Part shown: in pieces, positions 1 to 10,810 of the stretch
Position numbering within the stretch: the stretch's first letter is position 1
How the letters are laid out: every line of letters begins with the position of its first letter
Assembly (NCBI GenBank): GCA_963575745.1
Contig: CAUYUJ010022059.1
Span: 996,243 to 1,060,242 of the forward strand
Source of the DNA: Prorocentrum cordatum
Taxonomy: Eukaryota > Sar > Dinophyceae > Prorocentrales > Prorocentraceae
DNA: 64,000 nucleotides
Direction of reading: 5' to 3'
Notes under the pieces: generated by a model
The model's input: only the letters and a program-made list of their open reading frames with translations
What the model was told of the DNA's origin: nothing
Database searches by the model: none
Translations under genes and position numbers: made by a program

Positions 1-539
1 TTCGCCTGGCGAAGGACCCAACCATATGCAGTTGTAAATGCCGCAATCGTGGATGCCATCTTCGCCCGCGCTCCCCATGGGGCCACGAACCGCGCGAGGG
101 GCGCGCCGACGTTCGCGGCGGAGCTCACAGCGCGAACGAAGACGATGGGTCTGCGCGCAGGAGACTGAGAGCGGGCGAGTCTGTGCGCGAGCGAATCTGA
201 TTGTTATCGAGTCCTCGCGCGCGCGAATCTACGCGCAAAAATGTCGACGCCCATGTCGGCGCGCCCCCCGCGATGATCGCGCGCGTTTCCTTCCGCCCCT
301 GCCGCGCGTCGCCGCGCCCGCGCGCGCCAATGTCCAAGGCCGCGGGCGCGGCGCCGCACGGAGCCCCGCGACCCGCGCCGGTCGCCCCGCAAGGGTCCCG
401 GCGACGCGCGCGGGTCGTCCGCTGCGCGCGGCCAGACGGTCCGACCGTCGAGAGACGCGAGTCTCGGGCGGGCCGCTCCTCAGGTCAAGCCTCGCGGATA
501 AACCCGGTGAAGCCCAGCTCCCTGGCGAGGGCCGTCGCC
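1..539. other. GC-rich DNA without a supported gene
   Basis: Long GC-rich reading frames occur on both strands but are compositional and have no recognisable domain. The first 14 bases form a tight palindrome (TTCGCC-T-GGCGAA). A degenerate unit of the minisatellite that follows (a CATGGGGCCACGAA-type segment) is visible near 75-110. Confidence 0.5.
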
Positions 540-1480
540 TCTGGGGCGTGCCAGAATGGGGCGGCGCCGCCATGGGAGTTCCGCAGCTGCGACCTTAGGT
601 GAAACTCCCTCTGAGGAAAGGCGACGCCATGCGAGTTCCGCCGCTGGGGCCTCCGGCATAGCTCCCGATGGGGCCACGAAGCGTGTGAGGAGGGCGCCGC
701 AATGGGGCGGGGCCGACATGCGAACCCTGCCACTCGGGCCTTCGGTGGAACTCCCTATGGGGCCACGAACCGTGTGGGGGATTAGACAAAAAGTGGCGGG
801 GTCGCCGCGCGAACCCTGCCGCCGGGGGCTTCGGTGGACCTCCCTGTGGGGCCACGAAACGCGTGAGAGGTGTGCCAAAATGCGGCGGCGCCGCCCTGCG
901 AGTTCCGCGACTGGGACCTTAGGTGGAGCTCCCTATGGGGCTGCGAAAAATGTGAAGGGCGTGCCAAAACAGGGCGGCGATGCCATGCGAGTTCCGCCGC
1001 TGGGGCATAGGGTTGACCCCCCTATGGGGCCGCGAAACGTGTGAGGGGCGCGCCAAAATGGAACGGCAATGCAATGGAAGTTCCCCCACTGGGAACTTAG
1101 GTGGAGCCCCTTCCGGGGCCGCGAAGCGTGTGTGGGGGGTGCCACAATGGGGCGGGGGCGCAACTGAGACTTTGGGTGGGGCCCCCGATGTGGCCGCGAA
1201 ACGCGCGAGTGGCGTGCCAGCGCGGGGCGGGGATGCCATGCGAGTTCCGCCGCTGGGACCCTAGGTGGAGCTCGCTATGGGGTCACGAAGCGTGTGAGGG
1301 GTGTGCCAAAATGGGGCGGGGATGCCATGCGAGTTCTGCCACTGGGACCTTAGGTGGAGCTCGCTATGGGGTGACGAAACGTGTGCGGGGCGTGCCAAAA
1401 TGGGGCGGGGATGCCATGCGAGTTCCGCCACTGGGACCGTAGCTGGAGCCCCCCTACATGGGGCCGCGAAGCGCGCGGGC
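540..1480. repeat. Minisatellite, period about 89 bp
   Basis: About ten imperfect units run head to tail. Each has a GTGCCAAAATGGGGCGGGG block, then GATGCCATGCGAGTTCCGCC, then ACTGGGACCTTAGGTGGAGC, then CTATGGGGCCACGAAACGTG. The GTGCCA anchor falls at 1214, 1303 and 1392, which gives an 89-bp period. Because 89 is not a multiple of 3 the reading frame changes from unit to unit, so the long open frames here are not a protein repeat. A diverged relative lies at 32140-32690. Confidence 0.85.
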
Positions 1481-1540
1481 AGTGCGCCGACAGAGAGACG
1501 CGCGGGGGGCAGAGGCAAGGAGGGGGGGGAAGTGTGAAGG

Positions 1541-1810
1541 GGGCTGGAAGGCCCAGATAACAGCTTCGCCTCAGGCGAAGCCAAGCTCCAACTCTGTTGT
1601 GCCGTAGTAGCGATAGGCCCAGCATGAGAGGAGATGCCATCTCAAGCAATAGGAAGATCCTTTTGGTCTCGGTGGCGATCGCGTGCCTCGCAGTGAAGCG
1701 CAGTCATATTTGGGCGGCCGGCCGCTTGGGCCGACGCGGCCGCGGGCGCGCGCTCGCTTCCACTCCTTACGCCCCGCAGCTCGCTTTAAAGTCGGGGGGG
1801 GGGGGGAGAC
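1541..1810 (-). repeat. LTR-like segment, 3' end of giant copia element
   Basis: Two blocks match 18268-18420. One is GGCTGGAAGGCCCAG followed by AACAGCTTCGC (1541-1571). The other is about 105 bp starting TCATATTTGGGC and running into a G homopolymer (1707-1802). Between them this copy has about 125 bp that the other lacks. A 19-bp palindrome (1563-1581, arms GCTTCGCCT) sits where the other copy has only GCTTCGCGAAGC, so the difference begins inside the palindrome. The position just downstream of RNase H fits a 3' LTR. Confidence 0.55.
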
Positions 1811-1938
1811 GCAGCGTGGGCCCGTCGCCCCTATGCAGCAGGCATGGCAGCTACCATACACATGGACAGAAAAAGGAAGCGGGCCTACAGGAAGGTGGAG
1901 CCGCCAGGAAGATGCTTCGCATGTATGTGGCGCACTCA

Positions 1939-2662
1939 TCAGGCGGCGTCAGAACTTGATGTCTGGCCGGCCCGATATGGAGTATGTCCCTTCAGGCCAT
2001 GTTTGAAGGTCTGTATACCTCCCATGACTTGTAGGAGCATTTCTCTGTCGATGCCCTCCGTGGCGTGGCCATCCGCAGTCATATCGCGGGTATCACGCCA
2101 CTGAATGCTGTGCACAATTCCACGCTCGATCATCTGTCGTACCCAACTGCTGTGTCTAACAAGGGTGCACCCAGTCGGCTTCTTCAATTCTTTGCTTGAC
2201 AAGGACTGAGAAACCTACGCAGTACCAATGTTCAGAGTGACCTTGATGCTCAGGCCACCAAACTCAAGTATATCTTTCAACTGAGTGGGCGTGGGCGGCC
2301 CCGCGTGGAGCTCGTGCAGAATCAATCGTGGGATAACAATCCTCCAAATTATGGGCTGCTGCTAGTGTCTCTGCTGAATGGCTCGAGCGGTCCTGCAAGC
2401 GGTGAGACTTGCAGTGCGCATCAATCAAGTGAACGACAGGATTGCTGGATGACGTGTTTCCACGTCGTAGCAGGTTTGCCCCGCGAATACCATAGCCTTT
2501 GACGTCGTCATCGGCGTCTCCACTCAAGCGTCGATATCCTGAGTCGCTATGTAGGTCGACCTCGCCCGGGGGGGTCATCGCCTGGTAGAGAATCTTCTTC
2601 GGGCAGGCCTGTAGCTTTCTGGTGATCGCGTTCAGCCGTCGCACTTGAATGTTGGTTCTTGG
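1939..2662 (-). pseudogene. copia RNase H domain, inactivated
   Basis: This is the C-terminal RNase H of the giant element's polyprotein, which would degrade the RNA strand during reverse transcription. The first catalytic Asp is visible in DLHSDSGYRRL (near 2545) and the Glu in SAETLAAAHNLED (near 2400). In the third motif the expected Asp is Gly (NIG, 2224-2226) and an in-frame TAG follows at 2215-2217. The tail then resumes with QWRDTRDMTADGH and ends near 1939. Loss of an active-site residue plus a stop makes this copy non-functional. Downstream lies the LTR-like segment, upstream the RT domain. The family assignment is firm; the number of further indels is uncertain. Confidence 0.75.
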
Positions 2663-3710
2663 AAACGTTGTAGAGATACAACATACACCATCAAATACGC
2701 CTGGGTGATTAGTGCATATTCCAGCGCACCCCTGAGGCTGACGAACATGTCTGCCACCATCTCGGTTGCCTGAGCGTCAGCGTCGGCGCCGGTTAGTTCG
2801 GGATGTTGTATAGGACGGAGCTGTTTGATATATTCATCTTGTTCCCTAATTGACATTGCCATCCTCGTCCTCGGTGTATCTCACAGCGCAATTGGTATAT
2901 GTGTGCTTGTTGAGTTTACACTTACCAAGGGTATCTTCAACGCATTCGACATACTTGTCAATGGTGTCCTCAGTGCCGACCATATTAATGTCATCAACAT
3001 GCCTGGCCGTGAGCAAGTTGCTGCTCGTCTCGATCTCCTCGTCGTAGGACGTGGGTCGGAGACCAAATCCTCTGGTGGTCCTCCTGAGCTTCAATGAGAA
3101 AGCCCGTGGAGCGTCTTTAGTGCCTGTGCCTGGTTTTCAGCACTGTAGGCAGGGCCTTGACTCGTCGTAGTGCTCGAACCCCGGGAGAGTCCGGGGCGCC
3201 GTGGCCGATCCAGGCGGCAAAGTCAAACACACCACACGTTCCTTTCCACCAGTAGCCTCAGTAAGTTCCTGATAGGTCTATCCCTTCAGGAAGGCCATGT
3301 TGATGTCGAGGGAAGCAATGATCAACTGTTTCTTGCACGCTGCCGTCCTAGCGAGTAACCTCTGGCTTGGCCGTCTCGCTGTTCCCGAAAATGTTTCTGC
3401 GCCGAAAGCTTGAAGGTCCATGGAACCTCGGAGACCCACGCGTAGTCGGATGGCACGTTCCATCTCGCCCTTCTCGTTCTTCACGAACTTCCATGTGTAC
3501 ACGTACCTCGAAGTCATGATGTTCGACGCTTTTGGCTATCTCCTGCATCTTGAAGCATTTGTCGTCGAACCGTGTCTTGAGATCAGTGTAGAGGGCCTTC
3601 GATACTTTACCGGGGCTCGCCTGAATGTCAGCTTTAGTGAGGAGGTCGTCTTGCTTGACGACCGCAGCTCGCTTTGCGGCGGCGGTGACGCATACTCGCA
3701 TGGTGGTCAC
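2662..3710 (-). pseudogene. copia reverse transcriptase domain, frameshifted
   Basis: The RT of the giant element is spread over at least three frames. An upstream helical part (KALYTDLKTRFDDKCF, near 3600) leads to the finger block RYVYTWKFVKNEKGEMERAI and to the first catalytic motif LDINMAFLKG (3281-3316), the copia equivalent of DVKTAFL. The second catalytic motif is HVDDIN (about 2984-3001), with the two aspartates intact. The thumb/connection part includes QDEYIKQLRPIQHPELTGAD (near 2800). An in-frame TGA lies near 3145. RT copies element RNA into cDNA inside virus-like particles. Frame changes and the stop indicate a relic. Confidence 0.75.
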
Positions 3711-4747
3711 ACGGTCGGCATCTCATATCATGCGTTGTTTCTCGGACAAGACTACCTTCGACACTTCTGCCGTAAAGCATGGTTCTACATATCGACCATT
3801 TTCGTCTGAGTCGAGTCCGTAGCTGTCGTCTTCGACCATGGTGCACATGTGGGCGCAGTCGCCTCCTCGGTATCGGAGTCGCGAGTGCGCCCCCACCTCG
3901 GCAGGCGCCCCCGCCGTTCATCAGCTACAGTGACCAGCGCGCTTTGATCTGGAACCATATGCGTAGGTATGGCGAAGAGGTCTTCTGGTGGAGTTGCCTC
4001 CAACAGTTCCTTTTCTCATTGTAGTTCTGCATGCCGCACCTCCATAACATGCGACAAGGTCAGCCTCTGATTCTTCGTACATCGTAGAGAGCCGCCCGTC
4101 ATCATGTGATGGTTCGGCTTCTCAAGCTTCTCTTGCGGTTCCATCCGGTGTCGTTGCATCTGCCAATTCCTGAAATTCTGACATGTCCTGATCAAAGCCT
4201 GCTTGAGGTTTAGTGGATTTCAGGCATTGGATAATCCGTGAATGTGCAGATCCAGATCTATTGTGTATGTTCAGAGGAGTACCTTCTGCTTCGTAACAAT
4301 GAAATCCTGGATTCACGTCGTTGTCGTAATGGCCCAATGTGCGCACAGCTGTCGGGGTAAGTAATCGGAGGTAGTTCATGGATACTCTTAGCTTACCTGA
4401 CTGAAGCTACATTCTCAATGCGAAAGAAGTTTCTGATAAAGTACTGTAGAGCGAAGTGTACCTTAGGAGATAGACGGCTTGCGGTCGTCATCTGAAGCGT
4501 CCCTTCCTTGGTCGGCACATAGCCAAAGGTCAAAGCAGGTCTCCCCGCTGATAGGCTGGCTACGAATGTTGACACTGTGCGTGGTGCTGCGTTGTCGGAA
4601 CCAATCTCTCGGGCTATGGGCGCTTCAATGTATAGTGAATTCCGTGCACCGCCGTGTTGTATTTGAACATCTCGATTGCCCACTCAGATGATGACCTGAC
4701 CCTTTTTCGGGATCATTCTTTACAACTGGGAACGGGCCATTCCAGCC
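3711..4747 (-). pseudogene. copia integrase C-terminal region and linker to RT
   Basis: Conserved blocks of the same dinoflagellate copia polyprotein fall between integrase and RT. VGNRDVQIQHGG (near 4670) and SAGRPALTFGYVPTKEG (near 4540) belong to the region after the integrase core, and RIIQCLKSTKPQAG (near 4215) to the linker. The frame changes between 4393 and 4379. The segment is recognised by its place between core domains and by resemblance to polyproteins of this family; no catalytic role is known for it. Confidence 0.55.
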
Positions 4748-5640
4748 CTACCTGTCACCCTTCGCGGTCGTAGGGCGATGGTAATCGACCAAGTCTCCTC
4801 CATCATGATAGTGCTGACCGGTAATAATCGTCTTAGTGCGTAAGGCAAGATTGGTCTTAGCTGCTGCTGTGGCCTGTGTGATAGCTTCAATACATACCCT
4901 GCGTATCGTCTGTTCACGAGAATGATCCGATGTTTCCGTCGGCTGCTCGTGGTCCAGGACAGGTAGGTCAGGGGGCATTGCTGGTTGCCGTCCAAATAGA
5001 GCGCTGCATGGTGACACCTCGCTATAGAAGGTGAACGCGTTGGCGGCGAACAGGGCTTCGTGCAGTAGTCGGGTGAACACAAGAGGTAGATCTAACCTAC
5101 TGAGTGCAGCCTCCACGGCGTGAAGTGAACGGCGTAGGATGCCATTTCTGGCCTCGATCGTTAGCGTGCTGTCCACGCGCACGTAACCTAAGTTCAGCGC
5201 CTTTTGCCTTGAAGACTGCTTTCGCAGTGTCGTTGGTAAGGGCGCCCTCTCCATCAGAGTAGAGTACCTTTGCCGGTCCAAACTGCATCCAGCACTGATG
5301 ATATGCATCCAGGGTACTGGTCATAGTCTTGTCTGGTATTTCCATCCCAGTAGCATACAGCGATCGATCAGGTGGGATATAGTCTGTTCTTGTTTGCAGA
5401 ACATCAGATCACATTCCACCTCCTCATTGGATTTGCCAAGTAATTCAATAGAGGGCATAACAGTTTGCCCAGCCTTGTCCCGCGCTCTGCATTCTCGGCA
5501 TGTGTCGCAGACACCTTTGATTAGATTGAGTCTGACACTGTCCAGACCTATCTTGCTTAAGATTAGTATCATCTTAGGCTCCTTCGCATGGAACCAACGT
5601 AGGTGTAACTTTCGATACTCGAGTGTTACCACGCTGGGGT
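4748..5640 (-). pseudogene. copia integrase (zinc-binding and DDE core)
   Basis: The N-terminal zinc-binding part is visible as HLRWFH followed by CDTCRECRA (about 5590-5500), the HH-CC pattern of GAG-pre-integrase/integrase. The DDE core has Asp in EVECDLMF (near 5410), Asp in YSDGEGAL (5253-5255) and Glu in IEARNGILRR (near 5155). The second Asp and Glu are about 33 residues apart, close to the usual D35E spacing. Downstream come EALFAANAFTFY and SALFGRQPAMPPDLP, typical of this lineage. Integrase joins cDNA ends to chromosomal DNA. Frame changes near 5345 and 5308 break the reading frame, although all catalytic residues remain. Confidence 0.75.
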
Positions 5641-6253
5641 CAAGGCTTCGTAAGTTTTGTGGACTGATTCGTGCGTCGAACCGTGGCCAGTCTGGTAGTC
5701 GTGGTCGCGCAGCAGGGTTCCCCGCCGGTGGTGGTGGAGGTGCTTATCCGCCTTGTTGTCGACCACGTCTGACTCTAACCTGTGGTGGTTGGAGATGGCC
5801 ATCCGAACTACCAGCTCCACTCGAGGCAGGTTGCCTTGCAGCAAGCTCAGCAACATGTCTTCCAACAGTAATGTCGTGACTGTTTGCGCCCGCGGTAGGT
5901 CCGACTCTAGAATCGGGTCTCGGTGCTCTCAACCGCGTAAGTGGTGATGCTGCTGGCGCCTCGGGTGGTGGCGCTGCTAACTCAGCAAGATCTGGCGGTG
6001 CAGGCCCCGCTGCCGGCTCGGCGGGAACCGGCGGCATCTGTCCATGATTGTCGGGCAGCTTCCAAGGCTCGGCAAACTTGCATTTGCCAGGTGTTAATGC
6101 GTGCCCAGGCTTGTTCCAGTAATTATTCTTGCAGCTCGGACATTCCCAATGATAGTCGTCTTGATCGTACCACCTGCAGCGTCGCGGATCTCTATCATGG
6201 AGAGAGCGTGATCCACCGCCGCTTTACTGTGGAAAATTGCCAACCTTTTCCTC
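5641..6253 (-). pseudogene. copia polyprotein segment upstream of integrase
   Basis: Reading continues on the minus strand with AAVDHALSMIEIRDAAGG (near 6200) and then a Pro/Ala-rich stretch. Two hairpin micro-repeats sit here (5712-5725, 5826-5839). No domain is recognised. It is the sequence just downstream of the foldback insertion, and its frame can be joined to the sequence beyond the insertion (see the findings). Confidence 0.45.
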
Positions 6254-7234
6254 CGGAACCCGGGGGTCGCCCCCCCCCCCCCCCTCCGAAAATCCCCCCC
6301 CCCTGCTGGAACCCCCTCCCCCCCCCCTCCCCCCCCCCCCCCCCCCGGCAAAACCCCCCCCTCCCCTAACCCTCCCCCCCCCCCCCCCCCCCTCCCGCCG
6401 ATCGAAAACCGGGGGGGTCACTACCGGTTCGAACCCCTCCCCCCCCCCCCCCCCTTCGGATCCGGAAAACCGGGGGGGTCACTACCGTTCGAACCCCCCC
6501 CCCCCCCCCCCCCCCCCTACTCACCGCCAGCAAACGACTCCCGGTCCCCACCACCGTCCGCATCACATCCCCCACTGGTGTTCCCAGCAGCACCACTGTC
6601 CTCACCACCGCTGTCCCCACTGGTTCCACCACCGCCCCTACTGTCCCCACCAGTGGCCCCACCACTGTCGCACTGTCCCCGCTATCCCCAGCACTGTTCC
6701 CACCACGGTTCCACTCTCCCCACTGTCTCCACGGCCCCAACCACTGCCCGACTATCCCCACTGTCCCCACTGTCCCACTGACTCCTCCGCTGTCCCACTG
6801 AGCTGTCCCACTGTTCCCACCACTGTCCCCACTTTCCCCACCACTGTCCCCACTGTACCTCTGTCCCATTGTCCCACCGCCGTCCTCGCCACCGCCTTCA
6901 CCACTGTCCCCACCACCATTGTACCCTCCACTGTCCCACTGTTTCCACCTCATTCCCATTGTCCCCACACCACTGTCCCCACCACCACCGTCACCACCAC
7001 TGTCCACTGCCCCCCCCTGTTCCCACCATTGTCCCCACCACTGTCCCCACCACTACCACTGTCCCACTGTCCCACTGTCCCCACCACTGTCCCGCTATCC
7101 CCTCGCCACTGTCCCACCAACACCGTCCCCACCTCTGTCCGCACCCCCACTGGGTTTTCGAGAGGGGGGGGGGGGGGGGGGGGGGGGGAGGGGTTCGAAC
7201 CGGTAGTGACCCCCCCCCCTTTTCATGATGAGCA

Positions 7235-7270
<36 letters not shown>

Positions 7271-7371
7271 CGAACCGGTAGTGACCCCCCCCGGTTTTCC
7301 GGAGGGGGGGGGGGGGGGGGGAGGGGTTCGAACCGGTAGTGACCCCCCCCGGTTTTCCGCCAGCAGCGGTA
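6254..7371. mobile_element. Foldback element with G/C-tract inverted arms
   Basis: The left arm (6254-6520) has tandem units of GGAAAACCGGGGGGGTCAC, then TACCGGTTCGAACCCC, then a long C run. The right arm (7150-7371) has the same units inverted. The middle (6525-7145) is a degenerate CACTGTCCC minisatellite. The outer ends read CCGGAACCCGGGGGTC on the left and GTGACCCCCCCCGGTTTTCC on the right. Removing the element brings two parts of the copia polyprotein together, so it probably inserted into the retroelement. No transposase is encoded. Homopolymer lengths are unlikely to be reliable. Confidence 0.65.
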
Positions 7372-8300
7372 GAACACGCTCTTTCCTATCATGAGAGGAA
7401 GAGTGCATGTTAACCTTCTCCGCACAAGCAGGACAAACGAGCCCTCCCCATGGTGGTCTCGTAACCATCAACTTGTCGAGGGAGACTCGGGTCATCCAGA
7501 TCGTATCCCCTTGCGTTCGTGACCAACGCGGTGGGCGAATACGGGTAGCCATGGAAAGGATCGCGAGTTACCTGGAAGAGATCGTGTGCGGCCTGAACAG
7601 CCTCGACGAAGAGTGACTGCAGATTTGAAGTATATTGTGCAGCCATGGACAGTTCCTTATTACATACCGACGCGTGTTGATGATGGCCAGTACATCGATT
7701 TCGTTCAAAAAGTGTGAGTAAAAGACGATGGTTGGCCATGATCTCGGTCGGCTTTCGTGTCAATACCCCATGGGAGACACGTGAGTCAGTAGTGCATCGA
7801 TCCATGTTCACCTTGCAAGTGCCCTTGCTTTTGGCCAACGTAGTCCATGGTGGTATCTGATCCACCCAGGTCCCCACTGGTTGCTCTCGTCAGTGGTATC
7901 GTCGAAAATCATTTTGACGGACAGCCACCTTCCCACATAACTTGATATGTGGTAAGTCTTCTTTATGGTGTGCATGCCATGTGTCATAGGTAACCTTTGC
8001 ATTGAAATAGGAAGGTAAGCCAGTTGTTCTGCAGTTGGGCTGTAGTATGACAACCTTGGCGAAACAAACGTCTAGATAATGCATCACTGCATATTGGACA
8101 TCTGTGTTGCCAAGGTCAACGAAAGTCCGTTTGTCGAGGTTTCCCCCAGCATATAGACCTCGGCTGAATGCTCGTTGAGAGATGCCTCCAAATCCTCCAC
8201 GCAGTCCTAGCATGCCTACCTCGTTGTGTCGTCCGTAACACAAGGTAGGGATTATGGAGGATACACCTGCGAAGGATTCAGCAAGTTGCCCCGCAAGTAG
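7372..8300 (-). pseudogene. C5-methyltransferase-like domain in copia polyprotein
   Basis: A conserved block of dinoflagellate copia polyproteins. In order I see LRGGFGGISQRAFSRG (near 8200), TFVDLGNTDVQYAVMHYL (near 8110), VVILQPNCRTTGLPSYF (near 8040), GKVAVRQNDFRRYH (near 7905), an EQP-type motif, WVDQIPPWTTLAKS (near 7865) and a Cys-rich RCTGHHQH segment (near 7690). A Gly-rich loop, an Asp-containing strand, a P-x-C motif and an E-x-P motif occur in the order of motifs I, II/III, IV and VI of C5-cytosine methyltransferases, but the canonical PCQ and ENV are not intact. An in-frame stop lies near 7900. Retrotransposons with cytosine methyltransferases have been described in dinoflagellates; that this block is one of them is inference. 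Confidence 0.45.
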
Positions 8301-9480
8301 TGCGATGAAGGTCTCCTATCCATCGTCATCATCCGTGTCGGAGTCCAGAGGTGAGTCGGTGTAGCACGTGCTACATCCGAGTCCTTTCAGGTCGTCTCCA
8401 CAGTCGTCGTTGCCTTCTGCGACTATTTTGATATCTTGCGTGGTTTGATGCCAACTTCTTTGTCTGCTTTCTGTTTTTCTGTTTGTTTAATTCTGGCACC
8501 AGCTGGTACGGCTGTCTGTTGTTCTGTCTCAGGTGAGCTAAGTGTCGGAAGCTCGGGAATCGAGGGGAGCACGCGGCAGCGCTCAATCGAAGGGGGAAGG
8601 AAACGATCCTCATCGATGATCGCCACTCGCCTTGAGCGTGGACGTGACCTGCCATCTCCCAAGAGAGTCGGTTCCGGCTGCTCCCAGTACAGTCGGTTAC
8701 GGATGTTGGTAACACCATTGGGTAATGGTACGTTGTAGTTGTACCCGATCGGCTGGTCCTGGATCTTGATGTCTTGGATGCTCGTGTTGTCGTCCAGGTT
8801 CGTCGTCGCCCGTCTCACGACATGGTCCCACTCGGGGCCACTCTAAGGAGACCGAACGTAAGGTCGAGCTCATTTATCAACTCGAGTATGGATATTAAGA
8901 TGTACAGCGCGTATGTGATTTCTTCGCGTTTGATGTAAATGCATTTGATCAAATAACCTCGCGGTCGTGATCGCGAACGTCTTGTTGCGCCATTGGCCTC
9001 TGAGCACCGTGTCCATGTCAATCTAGAATATGTTCAGTAGGTTCTGAAGGTTCCCCTGCTAGGCTGCATGCGCATCGCCATAGGTTGGTCGAGATGCGCG
9101 CGCACGTAGTCGCCACTTGCAGACATCATCCGCTGGGCAACGTGTCAGTGCGGTCGTACTTGAGGCCGACGTGGAAAAAACGCATACGCATGACTTGCAC
9201 ATCCAGATCTCCAATAACATCTCGCATGGGACCTTGTTTCCAGCAGTATCCTGGTGGCCCCACAAGTACAATGGTCATGCGCAGAGCCCGAGCCTTGGAT
9301 ATCAGATTTTGAATGCGCTGGTGGTGTGGCCCTGCCCTCTTACAAGGCAGCCTCACATGCCAGTCAGCAGGTGTTGCCACCCACAACAGTTGGCACTCGC
9401 CCGAGAGTAATGCACCCAAATGCTGTGTACCAATGGAGGTCATTACCTCGGTATGTGTAATACGGTCACACATTAACCAC
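8301..9480 (-). pseudogene. Conserved copia polyprotein block before the MTase-like part
   Basis: Minus-strand reading gives LLWVATPADWHVRLPCKR (near 9380), VLVGPPGYCWKQGPMRDV (near 9250) and MRFFHVGLKYDRTDTLPSG (near 9160). Next come a Cys-containing segment (WRCACSLAGEP, near 9070) and an AT-richer, multiply broken stretch to 8400. The GPPG...YDR...LPSG series is a pattern I know from the same dinoflagellate retroelement family, just upstream of the methyltransferase-like block. No enzymatic function is assigned. Stops and frame changes at about 9010 and 8820 show decay. Confidence 0.45.
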
Positions 9481-10025
9481 GGGCTCTGAGTTCAGCGCAA
9501 GCTGTCCGTATATCCTCAATGACAAATGCACGAGAATGATAATGATGCGACCAATCCTTCTTTTTCTGAAGCGGCCACACAGCCAGGTCCACTGCTGGTC
9601 GTGGCAGCCGCGCAGCCGGGCTTGCCGCGGCCCCTGGCGCGCACGGCCGGCGCCTGGGGGCGAATGCAGGTTCCCCCGCGTTTGCTGACAGCACCTGAGT
9701 GCTCGGCCTGTCCCAGCGAGCGCGAGTGGCCGTGGCGCGCGCCTGCCCCCGTCACTCGTTTGGCGACGGGGGCGTCCGAATGCCTGCGCCATGCGGCGCT
9801 GCAGAGCCGCTGCTCGAAGTGAACATATCGAACTTCTCAGCGGCATCATCCCCTTCCGCAGGTGTCCCTGCCTGAGCGTCGGGACGCGTTCACTTCGTGC
9901 CCTCCTCGTAGATGGCCTGATATATCTTCGCCTGCAAATTGCGGAGGGCGAAGTCCTTCTTGGCCGAGGTAGGGTTAGTCCCAAACGAGATTCCTGCGAT
10001 GCCATGTCTTCAAGGTGCTGTTCGC
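9481..10025 (-). pseudogene. GC-rich polyprotein linker
   Basis: The stretch is proline/alanine/arginine-rich on the minus strand and has two hairpin micro-repeats (9666-9679 encoding AGEPA, 9858-9871 encoding AGTPA). The reading frame cannot be fixed: one frame gives long Arg-rich protein, another gives DAQAGTPAEGDDAAEKF. There is no recognised domain. It lies between the protease and the conserved blocks. Confidence 0.35.
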
Positions 10026-10810
10026 CTAAGCCTGGATCGTGAAAGTGAGCGTCTCGTCGATGATAGAGAAACGGATGCCCTTCGTATCTTCTGACGCCAT
10101 GTATGCGTGAGCATCATTCACAGCAGGTGTCCCTGCAATTGGCTCTGGATCGGATGCCTCCTTGACGAGCAATGGAGCTTCTTCGCGCTGAGAATTGGCC
10201 GTGACAGTAAACGACATCGACCCTTGATCCTGAGTAGTCGTCTCGTACTCGTCAGCCTCGAGCGCCAGATGTCCAGAAGGTGTCTCCATCAGGTCGAGTG
10301 CTCTGGCACCTTTTTCCGGATAGAACCTTATGCATCCTTGCGCCAGGGATGATCATCTTCTTGTGCCCCTGCTTAAGGATCAGGATGGGCCCCATGTTGG
10401 TCATGCCCCTTCAGACCCAAGATGGCAGGGAGGTTCTCTCCAGAACCCTCAGCTACACTTGCTGAGTACGCGTCGAGTCTCGGCGCAGCAGGTTGCCCCG
10501 CAGGATCTCCCCTTTCTTCGTATGCATTCTTGCAATGCAAGTATTTATATCAGATCGCGGCGCCATGTCCCACTCCTGACACGTACAGCCTCTTCGTGAG
10601 GTTCAACCTTTTAATGGCGTGTGCGTGGGGGCGTGATACCTGCTCAAAGGTCTGCGCCGTCTATAATCCACTGATATTGACATTGCTGCCAATATCCAGA
10701 AGAATCGCCAACATACCATTGATCATAGTTCCACTGTTAGCTGCCAAGGCTAGCTCATGGCGTTCACCAGATAGTCCAGGAATTGCAGACACTGTCGTGC
10801 CATGCAAGCC
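10026..10810 (-). pseudogene. Retropepsin-like aspartic protease of copia polyprotein
   Basis: The minus strand reads GMLAILLDIGSNVNISG with the D-x-G-S core at 10682-10699. The family usually has DTG or DPG; here the second residue is Ile. Downstream in order are LYVSGVGHGA (near 10575), GENLPAILGLKG (near 10420), MIIPGARM (near 10345) and METPSGHLALEADEYE (from 10289), the order I know for dinoflagellate copia proteases and their C-terminal tail. An in-frame TAG shortly after the active site and at least two frame changes break it. A hairpin repeat (10488-10501) is inserted as AGQPA just before GENLPAILGL. The protease would process the polyprotein. Confidence 0.55.

Noticed and set aside
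540-1480. Frames with repeated VRGVPKWGGDAM-like segments, a possible repeat protein
   Set aside because: The 89-bp period shifts frame every unit, so no continuous repeat protein is encoded.
6500-7150. A 385-codon Pro/His/Thr-rich plus-strand frame
   Set aside because: It is the translation of C homopolymers and the CACTGTCCC minisatellite, opposite in direction to the surrounding polyprotein.
6254-7371. GGTTCGAACC motifs as Pol III B boxes of tRNA-derived SINEs
   Set aside because: No T-stem can be formed around the motif, no A box lies at the right distance, and the motif recurs only as part of the G/C-tract arms.
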